Assembly (NCBI GenBank): GCA_965228415.1
Contig: OZ245814.1
Location: 2,418,001 to 2,482,000, forward strand
Length of the DNA: 64,000 nt
Direction of reading: 5' to 3'
Source: Agaribacillus sp965228415
GTDB taxonomy: Bacteria > Bacteroidota > Bacteroidia > Cytophagales > Cyclobacteriaceae
The notes under the pieces are model-generated. The model did not search any database, was not told the origin of the DNA, and saw nothing but the letters and a program-made list of their open reading frames with translations. Numbering within the stretch: position 1 is the first letter of the stretch; each line of letters starts with the position of its first letter. Positions 33,285 to 43,352 of the stretch are shown here, piece after piece. The translations under genes and the position numbers were made by a program.

Positions 33285-33992
33285 ATGTCAATCAAACATC
33301 GTTTACAAGCAACAGACTGGGTTACCGTTCTTGACCATATTAATCGTAAAGGATATACGACTATCTCAGGGGTATTAGATGAAGCTCAATGTGAAAATCT
33401 CATCCAACAATACGAAAATCCGAACTTATATCGCAAGACCATTAATATGGCCCGTTATCGATTTGGTGAAGGGCAGTATAAATATTTCTCTTATCCGCTA
33501 CCGGACGTTGTCTCACTCCTGAGAGCATCCCTGTACGCTCACCTCGCTCCCTTAGCCAACCAATGGATGAATCAGCTTAATCTGTCGGCGGTGTTTCCCG
33601 GCGAATTTGAAACGTTTGTTCACCAATGCCACCAGCATGGCCAGGAGAAACCGACACCTTTAATTCTAAAGTATGAAAAAGGCAGTTACAATACACTACA
33701 TCAAGATCTGTATGGCACCATTTATTTCCCTTTGCAAGCGATTATATCACTTAGCCAACCCGACAAAGATTATGTTGGTGGTGAGCTGTTATTGACGGAA
33801 CAACGCCCCCGGGCCCAATCCAAGGGTATCGTACTCCGACCCAATCTAGGAGATCTGGTAATCATTGCCACCAATTTCCGCCCGGTAAAAGGAAGTAAAG
33901 GCTATTATCGCGTAAACATGAAACACGGAGTTAGTGAAGTGCTGCAGGGTGACAGGTATACCCTTGGGATTATTTTTCACGACGGACAATAA
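33285..33992 (+). CDS. 2-oxoglutarate/Fe(II)-dependent oxygenase
   Basis: A 235-residue oxygenase with a double-stranded beta-helix core. Iron ligands His139 and Asp141 (NTLHQDLYG) and His214 (VNMKHGV), and a likely 2-oxoglutarate-binding Arg224 (GDRYTLG). It resembles the 2OG-Fe(II) oxygenases of the prolyl-hydroxylase/AlkB-related Bacteroidota group; the substrate (protein, nucleic acid or small molecule) is not evident. Convergent with the large hydrolase. Confidence 0.8.
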   Translation: MSIKHRLQATDWVTVLDHINRKGYTTISGVLDEAQCENLIQQYENPNLYRKTINMARYRFGEGQYKYFSYPLPDVVSLLRASLYAHLAPLANQWMNQLNLSAVFPGEFETFVHQCHQHGQEKPTPLILKYEKGSYNTLHQDLYGTIYFPLQAIISLSQPDKDYVGGELLLTEQRPRAQSKGIVLRPNLGDLVIIATNFRPVKGSKGYYRVNMKHGVSEVLQGDRYTLGIIFHDGQ

Positions 33993-34000
33993 AAAATCGT

Positions 34001-36046
34001 TCAATTTGTCATTACCCATTTCCAATAACTTTCCGCCCGATCGATTACATATTTTTTATCAACGGGTAATAAAAATCCTTCGCCGATCAATGTATTGGCC
34101 GCCCGTTCAATCTTTTGTAAATAGTCCTTTTTATTTTTATAAAGCGAAGCAATACTTGGCCGGGGGTCTCTTTTATCATTTCTTTCTTTCTCAGTTTTGG
34201 GTAATGGAATAAAAGAGCCTCTGAAATCTGTTAGCTCCCGCTCATCTCCCACCATGCCAATCCTTAAATTCCATGGTGTATAAGTGGCTAGTGGTACCTG
34301 AACTTCGATGTTTTGGATGCCTGCCACTTCATTACCAAAGTTATTAACCCGGGCAACTTTTGGCCGGAGGGGAGCGGATAACCTGGGAGGTTGATAATCA
34401 ATAATACCCTCGCCCCACCTGGGACCGTAATCAACGCCATAAACTGTGTGAATTACTTTTGGAATGGTAATGCCAGGTATTTTCGGAAAGTCCAGTTGAT
34501 CAATACGCACCAGGGTATTATTCTTTACTTGAGGATATCTGCTGGCAGGGGGTATTTTACTTTTGGCAACCCAATCTGACAGTGCAATCAGCAAAGCCCG
34601 ATAATTCACGCTAAAATCCAGATGATTTCCTCTGTAAAGGCCGTTTTCATTAAGTTTATTGCGTGTATTTGGAGGAAAACCGTTGACAAAATGCTGTCCT
34701 GAACCTATGTGGTATATTCTTTCATTATCAAAAGTTTCCATATCTGCTTCACCATCGCTTGTGGTATGAATTAAAGAAGCTGCCCGTCCCCAATATTCAT
34801 AGCCAGTGTTGATGTAAAAGATTTTTGGATAGTATTTTTGCTCCATATGGGCCAGCAGGCCATCGGAATTGCCAAAGAAAGGGTTCTGTTGCACACGGCT
34901 GGTAAATGGAAAAATATCCGTGGGATAGAAAAATGCAGAATAGCGGTGTGCATCTCTTGACGGCTGGGCAAATTGATGGTTAAAGCTACCTCTGCCGGCC
35001 CCCGCCGTAATAATCATCATGCCATCGTAACATTTTCTACCTTCCTCATCCATATTGAAATTCTGGTATAGAAAATGCCGTAAAAACCTGCCTGTTTGAG
35101 ACACACCGGCCGCAATGCCTTTTTCCACTTTAAATGGACATTGGCTGTTATTTTTGGCATATGCAATAACATCCCTGAGTGCTCCCATTCCCAATCCCAC
35201 CACCGGCGGGTCCTTGGCTACGTATACCATTTCATAAATTTTCCACGGTTCAAACCCCTTTTCCATATAAATATAGCTGTCATCGGGCACCACCTTCATC
35301 CCTCCTTCCGGACCATTTGAGGAATCAATACGGCCAAACTGCCATTCCTCACGTGGTATGATCACCCTTGAACCGTCGCGTCCATCTCTTACCGTTAGTA
35401 TGTTGTCAGGGTGATTGGGATCAGCCACAGGATATCCCGTTTGCTGTCTATGTCCGAGTTTCATTTCCTTCGCAGGCGCTTCAAAAACCCAGTCGCTTCG
35501 TACCAATCCCATGATTTCAGTACCATCGGCATGTTTGGCTATCGGTACATGCAGTTTTAAATTACCGCCTCCGGCCGGCACATCAAATTGCCAACCGATC
35601 CAAATGACAGTAAAACCATTGGCCATTAGCAGCCCATCACCAAAATCTTGCTCACTATCGGGCTTCAAACCACTGCGCCCCCTGTTAAAATACCGCGGGG
35701 AAAATTTTCCACCCCGATTACTAACTTCCACCAAAGCTACCCCATTGCCCAGGCCGGAGTCAACCGGCTTCAGTACGACAAGGTCAGACCAGCTTTCTAC
35801 CATTCCGTTTTCATTTCTGGTGGCTAAGGAGATGTTAACTATTTTGCTGTTAGCAACATTTGCGGGATCAAATTCAAAAAATATCTTCCCCTTAATTAAC
35901 TCATAGGCACCATACTTTCCGAAGCTTCTACCATTTAATATTACTTCCCTCGAAGTAATTTCTACTTTAGACACCTTGGCGACAGCGGGCATCAACCAGC
36001 CTGAAATCAGGATTAAGGCAAACAACAACTTATGGAAAAAATTCAT
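34001..36046 (-). CDS. Large secreted alpha/beta hydrolase domain protein
   Basis: A 681-residue exported protein (signal peptide about 1-23, ending AVAK). It belongs to the large alpha/beta-hydrolase-domain family: an N-terminal beta part (VNISLATRNENGMVESWSDL), nucleophile-like AAGVSQTGRFLRHFLY, an IITAGAGRGSFNHQF stretch and a C-terminal PQVKNNTLVRIDQLDFPKIP. It likely cleaves an ester of a complex substrate; some relatives are called tannase- or carotenoid-ester-linked, but the substrate is open. Single gene. Confidence 0.8.
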   Translation of the reverse strand: MNFFHKLLFALILISGWLMPAVAKVSKVEITSREVILNGRSFGKYGAYELIKGKIFFEFDPANVANSKIVNISLATRNENGMVESWSDLVVLKPVDSGLGNGVALVEVSNRGGKFSPRYFNRGRSGLKPDSEQDFGDGLLMANGFTVIWIGWQFDVPAGGGNLKLHVPIAKHADGTEIMGLVRSDWVFEAPAKEMKLGHRQQTGYPVADPNHPDNILTVRDGRDGSRVIIPREEWQFGRIDSSNGPEGGMKVVPDDSYIYMEKGFEPWKIYEMVYVAKDPPVVGLGMGALRDVIAYAKNNSQCPFKVEKGIAAGVSQTGRFLRHFLYQNFNMDEEGRKCYDGMMIITAGAGRGSFNHQFAQPSRDAHRYSAFFYPTDIFPFTSRVQQNPFFGNSDGLLAHMEQKYYPKIFYINTGYEYWGRAASLIHTTSDGEADMETFDNERIYHIGSGQHFVNGFPPNTRNKLNENGLYRGNHLDFSVNYRALLIALSDWVAKSKIPPASRYPQVKNNTLVRIDQLDFPKIPGITIPKVIHTVYGVDYGPRWGEGIIDYQPPRLSAPLRPKVARVNNFGNEVAGIQNIEVQVPLATYTPWNLRIGMVGDERELTDFRGSFIPLPKTEKERNDKRDPRPSIASLYKNKKDYLQKIERAANTLIGEGFLLPVDKKYVIDRAESYWKWVMTN

Positions 36047-36276
36047 AGCCCCGGGTTTTTGTTAAATTATTTATTATTTCGCAATCAAGATAACAAATCT
36101 TAGGTTGAATTCGGCCAATTAATGAAATACAAGTCCGGCGCCCTGTAAATTTAAGGCAGTGGTTACCTTTATTTGTGTAGGAAAGCGTTTAAGAAAGTAT
36201 AACCATTCAAAAAATAAGTGCCTACTTCGGTTTTAAATATCACTCAAAATAGTTGAGGCCGGTAACTTTTAGGGCA

Positions 36277-37557
36277 CTACTGCTTCATATTTTTTCTGTA
36301 ATATTCCTGAAGCCCATTCTTTGAAATCTCTTCACAGTCTCCGATGGCCTGATCCAGCATATTGCTGACTTGTGACTGAAATACTTTTTCGTCCTCCGAA
36401 TCTTTAGGGGCTTTTAATGATTTCAGGGCTTCGATGGCTTCGGGGTGTCCCGAAAGCGTTAATCCCAAAATAGCCATTGACGATAATTGTATGTTTCTCT
36501 CGGATTTGGCCTCCTGATACGGGCTATGCCAGTTGGGTTGCGTTTCGTCCCAGGCGTTGGGCTTGAGGCATTCTTTTAAAAAATTCAAAGCTTCCTGATT
36601 ACCAGTTTTATTGACCAGATAGCCAAGTGCCATAATTGCGCTGGTCTTGGTGCTATAAAGGTCGCGGGATAAAATACCGGTCTGATCTTGTTTGATAAGA
36701 TTGATGATCGGTGTAACAGCTCTTTCGTCGCCGATAATTCCCAGCGTAACAACAATATTGGGCCAGTAAGCTATGTTAGAGGAGTCGGATAACATAAGCA
36801 ATAGCCCCGGAACATGTTTTGGCCCGTATTTACTGGCATCTTCATAGGGCACTCCTCTGATAAATCGCTGCTTTACAAAGTCATCGATAGCCATTGTATC
36901 CTTAAGGGCATCAAATCTGGGAAATTCGAAGGATGCAAGGGAAGGTGCTGTCGTATTTTGGTAGGCACTACATTCGTTTTGATTGATTTTTTTGTGGGTT
37001 GGGCCAATGACGCCATTCATTACAGCGTCAGGAGCATTGCGATGGCCCAGTCCTTTGTTATGACCATATTCATGCAGCCACAATATACCTTCCTGACTTT
37101 CGTCAAACCGCACAACCACCAATGAAACGCCCGGGACCGGAGCACAACCAATGATATTAGGTGCTATGCCACCACACCAGTTAATTTGATTCACCACTTT
37201 AATTTCACCCGGCAGTCCGTTTACCGCCAGAAAGTCGGCCTGGGAATTGATGATACCTGTTCCGACATTAAAAACACCTACTTCTCCATTTCTGCTAAAG
37301 TTGACATTGCAGGCTACGTCTCCGGAACCGTCGTTAGTGGTTATAATCGATTGCATGGAAGATAAAATAGCATCACTGCGGTTATTATTCATATCCGCAT
37401 TGCCATGGCGATCTATTTGTAAATTGTAAAGTACCGGATTATCCTGTTGATCATCATTGCCGCTATTTCCATGTCCCCCGCAGCCAGAGCCGATCATAAT
37501 TAAACCAACAAGTACAATAAGGGAGATGAGCCAGGCAAGTATCCGTAGATTTTTCAT
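36277..37557 (-). CDS. Lipoprotein with zincin-type metalloprotease motif and HEAT-like repeats
   Basis: A 426-residue protein; the ATG at 37557 places the lipobox (MIGSGCGG) in a proper signal peptide. The middle holds HEYGHNKGLGH (residues 162-172), the extended zinc motif of metzincins, with AVMNG as a likely Met-turn. After residue 240, HEAT-like helical repeats follow (VTLGIIGDERAVTPIINLI, TSAIMALGYLVNKTGNQEAL, MAILGLTLSGHPEAIEALK). So one protein joins a surface or periplasmic protease domain to a binding scaffold. Substrate and partners unknown. A minus-strand -7-like CAAAAGTA complement lies at 37612-37619. Confidence 0.78.
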   Translation of the reverse strand: MKNLRILAWLISLIVLVGLIMIGSGCGGHGNSGNDDQQDNPVLYNLQIDRHGNADMNNNRSDAILSSMQSIITTNDGSGDVACNVNFSRNGEVGVFNVGTGIINSQADFLAVNGLPGEIKVVNQINWCGGIAPNIIGCAPVPGVSLVVVRFDESQEGILWLHEYGHNKGLGHRNAPDAVMNGVIGPTHKKINQNECSAYQNTTAPSLASFEFPRFDALKDTMAIDDFVKQRFIRGVPYEDASKYGPKHVPGLLLMLSDSSNIAYWPNIVVTLGIIGDERAVTPIINLIKQDQTGILSRDLYSTKTSAIMALGYLVNKTGNQEALNFLKECLKPNAWDETQPNWHSPYQEAKSERNIQLSSMAILGLTLSGHPEAIEALKSLKAPKDSEDEKVFQSQVSNMLDQAIGDCEEISKNGLQEYYRKNMKQ

Positions 37558-37658
37558 AGCTTTTGGTGTTTTGATTTTCAAAAACGCTTATGTTTTAATG
37601 AAATAATCAACCAAAAGTAACCTGAGCTAATAACGACGATCAGGCAATTTCATTGGCT

Positions 37659-38522
37659 TTACAAGCCACTTTTTTTGCTTTGATGATTTATAATAATATT
37701 GAGGAATGTTTGTGGCTTGGGTCTGATCCGGTAATTATAGCTTTGGTCGAAAAATATTATCTTCTGGCGTTGATCTGTTATAATAACAGCGGGTAATACG
37801 GTATCGGATTTATAGCCAAACAGCTCCATGCCCAGTGGTGTTCCGCCCTGATGAAATAAACCCAATTTTTTGGCTGTCTCCAACTCGGGATCAATTAAAA
37901 AATGAAAAGGGATATCATACTTTTTCGACAGATGTTTGCTATGGCTTGAAGGTTGGGCACTTATCAAATAAATTTTACCCCCTAAATCCTCAAATTTCTG
38001 ATACCGGGAACTCATCTCATTAATCTGTGCCATACACAACGGGCACCAGTTTCCTCTGAAAAACATCAATAGATTGTAATTCCCATCGAAAAAACTGTTA
38101 TCTACCCGTTTACCTGCTAAATCTTCAAAAATTATAGCCGGGAGGTTGTCTTCTACTTGAATCTGCGGATTTGGATTACGAGGCAAAACAGAGTACCAGT
38201 AGACATAGAGCAACCACCCCAGGATGCCGGCTATACCATAAAACAATAACTGGTAGTTGTGATTAAAACCAAAAAAAGTAGCGCTGATAATAAAGATGAG
38301 CAAAACAATTTCCAGGAAAGTGAGTAGCTCCAGTTCTTCGCTTGTCCGCGGTGTCGACAGGATCAACAAAGCAAGAAAAAACAAAAGTGGTACCAGGTGT
38401 AAGATACCGACCAGCACCCAATAATAGTTATGCTCCTTCATTATATACCAAACCGGTAAGCCTACCAGGACAATGGTATACGTTAAATAAACAGAAATGA
38501 AAATTGACTTCAGGCGGTGCAT
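37659..38522 (-). CDS. Membrane-anchored peroxiredoxin-like (redoxin) protein
   Basis: A 287-residue protein with about four N-terminal TM helices (residues 9-135), then a redoxin domain (about 145-275). The redox motif is FFRGNWCPLCMAQINEM, a CxxC, in the PrxL/AhpC-TSA-like class, followed by KIYLISAQPSSH and HFLIDPELETAKKLGLF. It may reduce or repair thiols at the membrane. Single gene, 84 bp before the TPM gene in the same direction. Confidence 0.8.
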   Translation of the reverse strand: MHRLKSIFISVYLTYTIVLVGLPVWYIMKEHNYYWVLVGILHLVPLLFFLALLILSTPRTSEELELLTFLEIVLLIFIISATFFGFNHNYQLLFYGIAGILGWLLYVYWYSVLPRNPNPQIQVEDNLPAIIFEDLAGKRVDNSFFDGNYNLLMFFRGNWCPLCMAQINEMSSRYQKFEDLGGKIYLISAQPSSHSKHLSKKYDIPFHFLIDPELETAKKLGLFHQGGTPLGMELFGYKSDTVLPAVIITDQRQKIIFFDQSYNYRIRPKPQTFLNIIINHQSKKSGL

Positions 38523-38608
38523 ATGTCAAGTATGATCATTCTTACTAATATTGCTCATCGTAGTGTTAACCATAAGGCCGGTTAAAACCGGGAAAGCCGC
38601 CAGGCGTT

Positions 38609-39379
38609 TTACCAACTGCCGCTTGCTCCTCCCCCTCCAAAGCTTCCGCCACCAAATCCTCCAAACCCACCACCTCCGAAACTTCCGCCTCCGCTATTAA
38701 AATCGCTCCAACTGCTGCCTCCTCTGTAAGGATTACCAAATGTATGGACTGTGGGACGAAAACCACCACCACGGCGGCCACCGCCTCCACCCTTAGATCT
38801 AAGAAAAATAATGATAAAAAAGATACCCATGATTACCAGGATCATTGTAACCGGGAAACCTTCATTCCCTGCGCCTGGCTCGGCAATAAACTGCCCGCTC
38901 AGCAACGACATCAAAATACTGGTAGCCTGGTCTAATCCCTCAAAATAATTACCGTTTCTGAAATTAGGTACCAGCGTCCTGTCAATAATCCTATTGGCTG
39001 TCACATCCGGAACAAAGGCCTCCACGCCATAACCCGTGGATATGTTCATTCTTCTATCGTTAATAGCCACCAGGATTAATATACCATTGTCCTTTCCCTC
39101 TTGTCCAATTCCCCATTTCTCGGCGAGTTCTACAGCATATTGAGCAACCTCATAGCCATTCAAAGAAGGGATAATGACAATAGCTATTTGCGATGAGGTA
39201 GAATCGTGATAATTTGACAACTTGTCTTCCAAAGATTTTCTCTGATTCGCATTTAAAATTTCGGCAAAGTCATTAACCAGTGTTGGAGGGTTGGGTCTTT
39301 CGGGCAAATCCTGGGCAAAAACCTCCGATAAGCAAAATAATGACCAAATTCCAAAAAATAAAATACTCAATTTTGTCAT
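38609..39379 (-). CDS. TPM domain protein, YgcG-type
   Basis: A 256-residue exported protein: signal peptide (ending SEVFAQ), TPM domain (about 30-150: VNDFAEILNANQRKSLEDKL, STGYGVEAFVPD, RIIDRTLVPNF), one TM helix (about 172-190) and a glycine/serine-rich tail. TPM proteins of this layout often go with LemA, as here, and have been linked to membrane maintenance or photosystem assembly in plants. It overlaps the upstream TPM gene by 4 bp. Confidence 0.88.
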   Translation of the reverse strand: MTKLSILFFGIWSLFCLSEVFAQDLPERPNPPTLVNDFAEILNANQRKSLEDKLSNYHDSTSSQIAIVIIPSLNGYEVAQYAVELAEKWGIGQEGKDNGILILVAINDRRMNISTGYGVEAFVPDVTANRIIDRTLVPNFRNGNYFEGLDQATSILMSLLSGQFIAEPGAGNEGFPVTMILVIMGIFFIIIFLRSKGGGGGRRGGGFRPTVHTFGNPYRGGSSWSDFNSGGGSFGGGGFGGFGGGSFGGGGASGSW

Positions 39380-39813
39380 TCGCCAAAAGATATTTCGTTA
39401 GGAAGCTCCCCACTCAAATCGTCTCTGAATGGAAAATGTTTATGAAGTATAGCGCCAATACCATTAATTGCTTCACAGATACCTGTCGTATATTTGCCAT
39501 CTTTAAAATGAGTAAACAGGATCTCCTTCTCCTTTGACCAAAAATCATCTTCAACCACCGCATTAATTCCCCCATCTCCGATAATGGCGAATTTATGGTC
39601 TTCATACGCCACATAAATAAGCACACCATTTCTCAGCCTGGTTTTATGCATATGCAATTCGGCAAAAACTTCAGAAGCCCGATCTAAAGCCAGTTCTCGG
39701 CAGCGGGGCTCCAGGTGGACCCTGATCTCTCCGGAAGTTCCTTTTTCGGCAGTTTCAATGGCAGTGGTTATCGCCTCCTCTTCTATTTCTTTAAGGAAAT
39801 CTGCTGCCATCAT
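39376..39813 (-). CDS. TPM domain protein, short soluble form
   Basis: A 145-residue TPM domain without signal peptide or membrane segment: AITTAIETAEKGTSGEIRVH, RNGVLIYVAYEDHKFAIIGD and the C-terminal GDLSGELPNEISF-like end. It is the middle gene of lemA-TPM-TPM, with a 1-bp overlap to lemA if the first ATG is used and 4 bp to the next TPM gene, so a true operon. Function unknown, probably cytosolic. Confidence 0.85.
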   Translation of the reverse strand: MMAADFLKEIEEEAITTAIETAEKGTSGEIRVHLEPRCRELALDRASEVFAELHMHKTRLRNGVLIYVAYEDHKFAIIGDGGINAVVEDDFWSKEKEILFTHFKDGKYTTGICEAINGIGAILHKHFPFRDDLSGELPNEISFGE

Positions 39814-40391
39814 TAAAATTGTACTTCAGGGGCTTTTTCAGAACCAGGGGTGGCCTGGAAATATCCCTTCTTTTCAAAATCAAACCAGCCGGCAATAATT
39901 GTCTGGGGAAAACTTCTGATATAGGAATTATAGGCCTGGACGGCGTCATTAAATCGTTTTCGCTCTACTGAAATCCTGTTCTCCGTACCTTCCAGCTGTG
40001 CTTGCAGGTCAAGGAAATTCTGATTGGATTTTATGTCGGGATAACGTTCAACGGTAACCAGTAGTCTGGACAAGGCGGAACTCAGTCCATCCTGGGCTTG
40101 TTGAAACTGGGCTATTTTCTCCGGTGAAAGATTATTGGCGTCTATGGTTGTTGAGGTAGCTTTTGAGCGGGCTTCCATGACATCTGTTAAAATAGACTTT
40201 TCAGATTCTGCGGCACCCTTTACAGTATTAACCAAATTGGGTATTAAGTCACCTCTTCTTTGATAGGCGTTTTCAACGTTGGCCCATTGTCCCGTAGCCT
40301 TTTCATCCAGCTCTACCATGGTATTGTAGCCGCAGGAAGACAAAGAGGATATAACTACAAAGCCTATTAAATATAGCGTCAATCTTTTCAT
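39813..40391 (-). CDS. LemA family lipoprotein
   Basis: A 192-residue protein; the ATG at 40391 gives a signal peptide ending in a lipobox (SSLSSCGYN). LemA features: NTMVELDEKATGQWANVENA, RRGDLIPNLVNTVKG, AEQAQDGLSSALSRLLVTVE-like helix and the closing NSYIRSFPQTIIAGW. A helical coiled-coil body is expected outside the membrane. First gene of the lemA-TPM-TPM operon. Confidence 0.9.
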   Translation of the reverse strand: MKRLTLYLIGFVVISSLSSCGYNTMVELDEKATGQWANVENAYQRRGDLIPNLVNTVKGAAESEKSILTDVMEARSKATSTTIDANNLSPEKIAQFQQAQDGLSSALSRLLVTVERYPDIKSNQNFLDLQAQLEGTENRISVERKRFNDAVQAYNSYIRSFPQTIIAGWFDFEKKGYFQATPGSEKAPEVQF

Positions 40392-40591
40392 AACAGTTCT
40401 GTGGTTTTTGAGTGAATTTACAAAAATCTCTAATGGGCGCAAGGATTACTCGATCAATTCTTACCCTGGCCCGTCGAATAATTGCAGGTGAGATTTGTCA
40501 GTTTCGGAAAGATCAGCGCCTTCGGCACTTTAGTCAATCTTCCCCGAACGCCATCACAAGTTGGCTATGTGCCTTAAGACAGCGGAAAAGC

Positions 40592-41344
40592 CTATACTTT
40601 CTTTGAACTTATTTTTGCTTGAAAATATTCCCTGTTCATTCGGGCGATATTCGTAATACTTATTTCTTTGGGACAAACTGCTTCGCATGCTCCCGTATTG
40701 GTACAGGCGCCAAAACCTTCGGCATCCATCGTTGCCACCATGTTCTCCACCCTTGACTTCCTTTCTACCTGCCCTTGCGGCAATACTGCCAACTGCGAAA
40801 CTTTGGCACTCACAAAAAGCATCGCGGAAGCATTTTTACAGGCGGCCACACAGGCGCCACATCCGATACAGGTGGCAGCATCCATAGCCTCGTTAGCCAC
40901 TTCTTTTGAAATCGGAATTTCATTGGCGTCGGGTACACCTCCGGTGCTGATACTTACATAGCCGCCCGCCTGAATAATTCTATCAAAAGCGCCACGATCG
41001 ACTACCAGGTCCTTCACTACGGGAAAAGCCTTCGCCCTCCACGGCTCAACGACAATGGTATCCCCATCGCTGAAGGATCTCATATGTAACTGACAGGTAG
41101 TAATTGCGTCTTTGGGACCGTGAGGTTTTCCATTTATATACAAACTACACATGCCACATATACCTTCTCTACAGTCATGATCAAAATGGATAGGATCCTG
41201 ATCCGAGTTACTAAGTTGTTCATTTAAAACGTCAAACATCTCCAAAAACGACATGTCGGGAGATATATTACTTACCTGATAGGTTTCAAACCCACCTTTG
41301 TCGGTGCTATTCTTTTGTCTCCAAACCTTTAAAGTTAAGTTCAT
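40592..41344 (-). CDS. sdhB: Succinate dehydrogenase iron-sulfur subunit
   Basis: A 250-residue electron-transfer subunit. [2Fe-2S] ligands Cys58, Cys63, Cys66 and Cys84 (HDCREGICGMC... TTC); [4Fe-4S] and [3Fe-4S] ligands in CIGCGACVAACKNA (159, 162, 165, 169) and GACTNTGACEAVCPKE (214, 220, 224). Last gene of sdhCAB, after a 59-bp gap to sdhA. The single-cytochrome layout is shared by SdhB of Bacillus and fumarate reductases. Confidence 0.95.
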   Translation of the reverse strand: MNLTLKVWRQKNSTDKGGFETYQVSNISPDMSFLEMFDVLNEQLSNSDQDPIHFDHDCREGICGMCSLYINGKPHGPKDAITTCQLHMRSFSDGDTIVVEPWRAKAFPVVKDLVVDRGAFDRIIQAGGYVSISTGGVPDANEIPISKEVANEAMDAATCIGCGACVAACKNASAMLFVSAKVSQLAVLPQGQVERKSRVENMVATMDAEGFGACTNTGACEAVCPKEISITNIARMNREYFQAKISSKKV

Positions 41345-41403
41345 ATCATCTAATTGAGTTTTCCTTTCAATTTCAAAATCATTCCGGCAACAAAATACCT
41401 TCG

Positions 41404-43326
41404 TTACTTATAACTGCGCTGTGTTAATTTGACATTTTCGAAAGCCAATTCTTCCTTTTGAAGCAGCTCGGGCTGATCTTCACCCTTAAACTCCCAGGCC
41501 GAAACAAATGAAAATGCATCATCGTTTCTTTTGGCTTCTCCCTCAGGTGTTTGCGACTCCTCCCTGAAATGGCCACCACAGGATTCAGATCTATGTAAGG
41601 CATCATCTACCATTAACTCCCCGAGTTCGATGAAATCAGCTACCCTATTCGCCTTTTCCAATGACATGTTCAATTCATCATTACTTCCCATGACTTTTAC
41701 ATCCTGCCAGAATTCCTTCTTTAATTCCTGTATTTTACCTTTGGCCAGTTTTAATCCCTCTTCATTTCTGGACATACCGCAGTATTCCCACATAATTTTA
41801 CCCAATGCCTTGTGAAAATCATCAACGGTGCGCTTGCCTTTTATATTCAGCAATTGATTTATTTTTGCCTTTACGTTGGACTCCACCTCTTTGAAGGCTT
41901 CGTGGTCAGTACTTATTTTATCGTATGGCATCGCTGCCAGATAGTCTCCGATAGTATATGGAATAACAAAATAACCATCTGCCAATCCTTGCATCAATGC
42001 ACTGGCTCCCAATCTATTAGCACCGTGATCCGAAAAGTTTGCTTCCCCAATCGCATATAACCCGGGTATGGAAGTCATCAAATTATAATCTACCCATAAC
42101 CCTCCCATTGTATAGTGAACAGCGGGGTAAATCATCATAGGCATTTCATATGGGTTGTCGCCGGTGATCTGTTCGTACATATCAAACAGGTTACCATATT
42201 TGGCCTCTATGACGTCCTTGCCATCTCTTTTGATAGCGTCTGCAAAATCAAGAAATACAGCCAGTCCGGTAGCTCCCACCCCTCTTCCTTCATCACAAGC
42301 CATCTTTGCATTTCTGGAAGCCACATCTCTGGGTACGAGGTTACCAAAGGAAGGATATTTCCTTTCTAGGAAATAATCTCTTTCATCATTCGGAATTTGA
42401 GTAGCTTCCCTGGCCGTTAGTTTTGGTCTGGCAACTTTTGGGACCCATACCCTGCCATCATTTCTCAGAGATTCAGACATCAACGTCAGTTTTGACTGAT
42501 GATCTCCTGAAACCGGAATACACGTCGGGTGAATCTGGGTAAAGCAGGGGTTGCCAAATAAGGCACCCTTTTTATGAGCTCTCCATGCAGCGGTACAATT
42601 GGAACCCATCGCATTGGTTGAGAGGAAAAAAACATTGCCATAGCCTCCGGTGGCAAGCACAATAGCGTGGGCACTGTGTGACTCAATTTCTCCTGTGATC
42701 AGATTTCTTGCCACTATTCCCCGGGCTTTGTCGTCCACCAACACCACGTCCAGCATTTCTGCGCGTGTATACATTTTGACTTTCCCGTTGGCAATCTGCC
42801 GACTCAGCGCACTATAAGCGCCCAGCAACAATTGCTGACCGGTTTGACCGCGGGCGTAGAAGGTACGAGACACCTGGGCGCCGCCAAACGACCTGTTATC
42901 AAGTAACCCACCATATTCTCTTGCAAATGGCACACCCTGGGCCACGCATTGATCAATAATATTTGAGCTCACCTCGGCCAAACGATATACATTGGCTTCG
43001 CGAGATCTGTAGTCTCCACCCTTTATTGTATCATAAAACAGCCTGTAAACACTATCTCCGTCATTCTGGTAATTTTTGGCGGCATTAATACCACCCTGAG
43101 CGGCGATACTGTGTGCTCTTCTGGGACTGTCCTGAAAACAAAAACATTTTACATTGTATCCAAGCTCGGCAAAAGAAGCCGCAGCCGATGCACCAGCCAA
43201 TCCAGAACCAACGACAATAATGTCATACTTTCTTTTGTTCGCCGGGTTTACCAGCTTCATATTGAATTTATGTTTGGTCCATTTTTCCGCTATCGGCCCT
43301 TCTGGAATTTTAGAATTTAATTTCAT
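41404..43326 (-). CDS. sdhA: Succinate dehydrogenase flavoprotein subunit
   Basis: A 640-residue FAD subunit oxidising succinate to fumarate. Rossmann motif GSGLAG (residues 40-45), the FAD-attaching His72 in AHSIAAQGGINAA, ATGGYGNVFFLSTNAMGSN and the late HYTMGGLWVD and GEANFSDHGANRLGASAL blocks. Complete; gap of 26 bp to sdhC. In an aerobic Cytophagales context it is assigned as succinate dehydrogenase, though the same layout occurs in fumarate reductase. Confidence 0.96.
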   Translation of the reverse strand: MKLNSKIPEGPIAEKWTKHKFNMKLVNPANKRKYDIIVVGSGLAGASAAASFAELGYNVKCFCFQDSPRRAHSIAAQGGINAAKNYQNDGDSVYRLFYDTIKGGDYRSREANVYRLAEVSSNIIDQCVAQGVPFAREYGGLLDNRSFGGAQVSRTFYARGQTGQQLLLGAYSALSRQIANGKVKMYTRAEMLDVVLVDDKARGIVARNLITGEIESHSAHAIVLATGGYGNVFFLSTNAMGSNCTAAWRAHKKGALFGNPCFTQIHPTCIPVSGDHQSKLTLMSESLRNDGRVWVPKVARPKLTAREATQIPNDERDYFLERKYPSFGNLVPRDVASRNAKMACDEGRGVGATGLAVFLDFADAIKRDGKDVIEAKYGNLFDMYEQITGDNPYEMPMMIYPAVHYTMGGLWVDYNLMTSIPGLYAIGEANFSDHGANRLGASALMQGLADGYFVIPYTIGDYLAAMPYDKISTDHEAFKEVESNVKAKINQLLNIKGKRTVDDFHKALGKIMWEYCGMSRNEEGLKLAKGKIQELKKEFWQDVKVMGSNDELNMSLEKANRVADFIELGELMVDDALHRSESCGGHFREESQTPEGEAKRNDDAFSFVSAWEFKGEDQPELLQKEELAFENVKLTQRSYK

Positions 43327-43352
43327 ATTAATACAATAAAATATTTTTACCT

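Noticed and set aside
35415..35906. Long open frame opposite the large hydrolase
   Set aside because: Shadow of a strongly supported gene; low-complexity serine/proline-rich product with no family.
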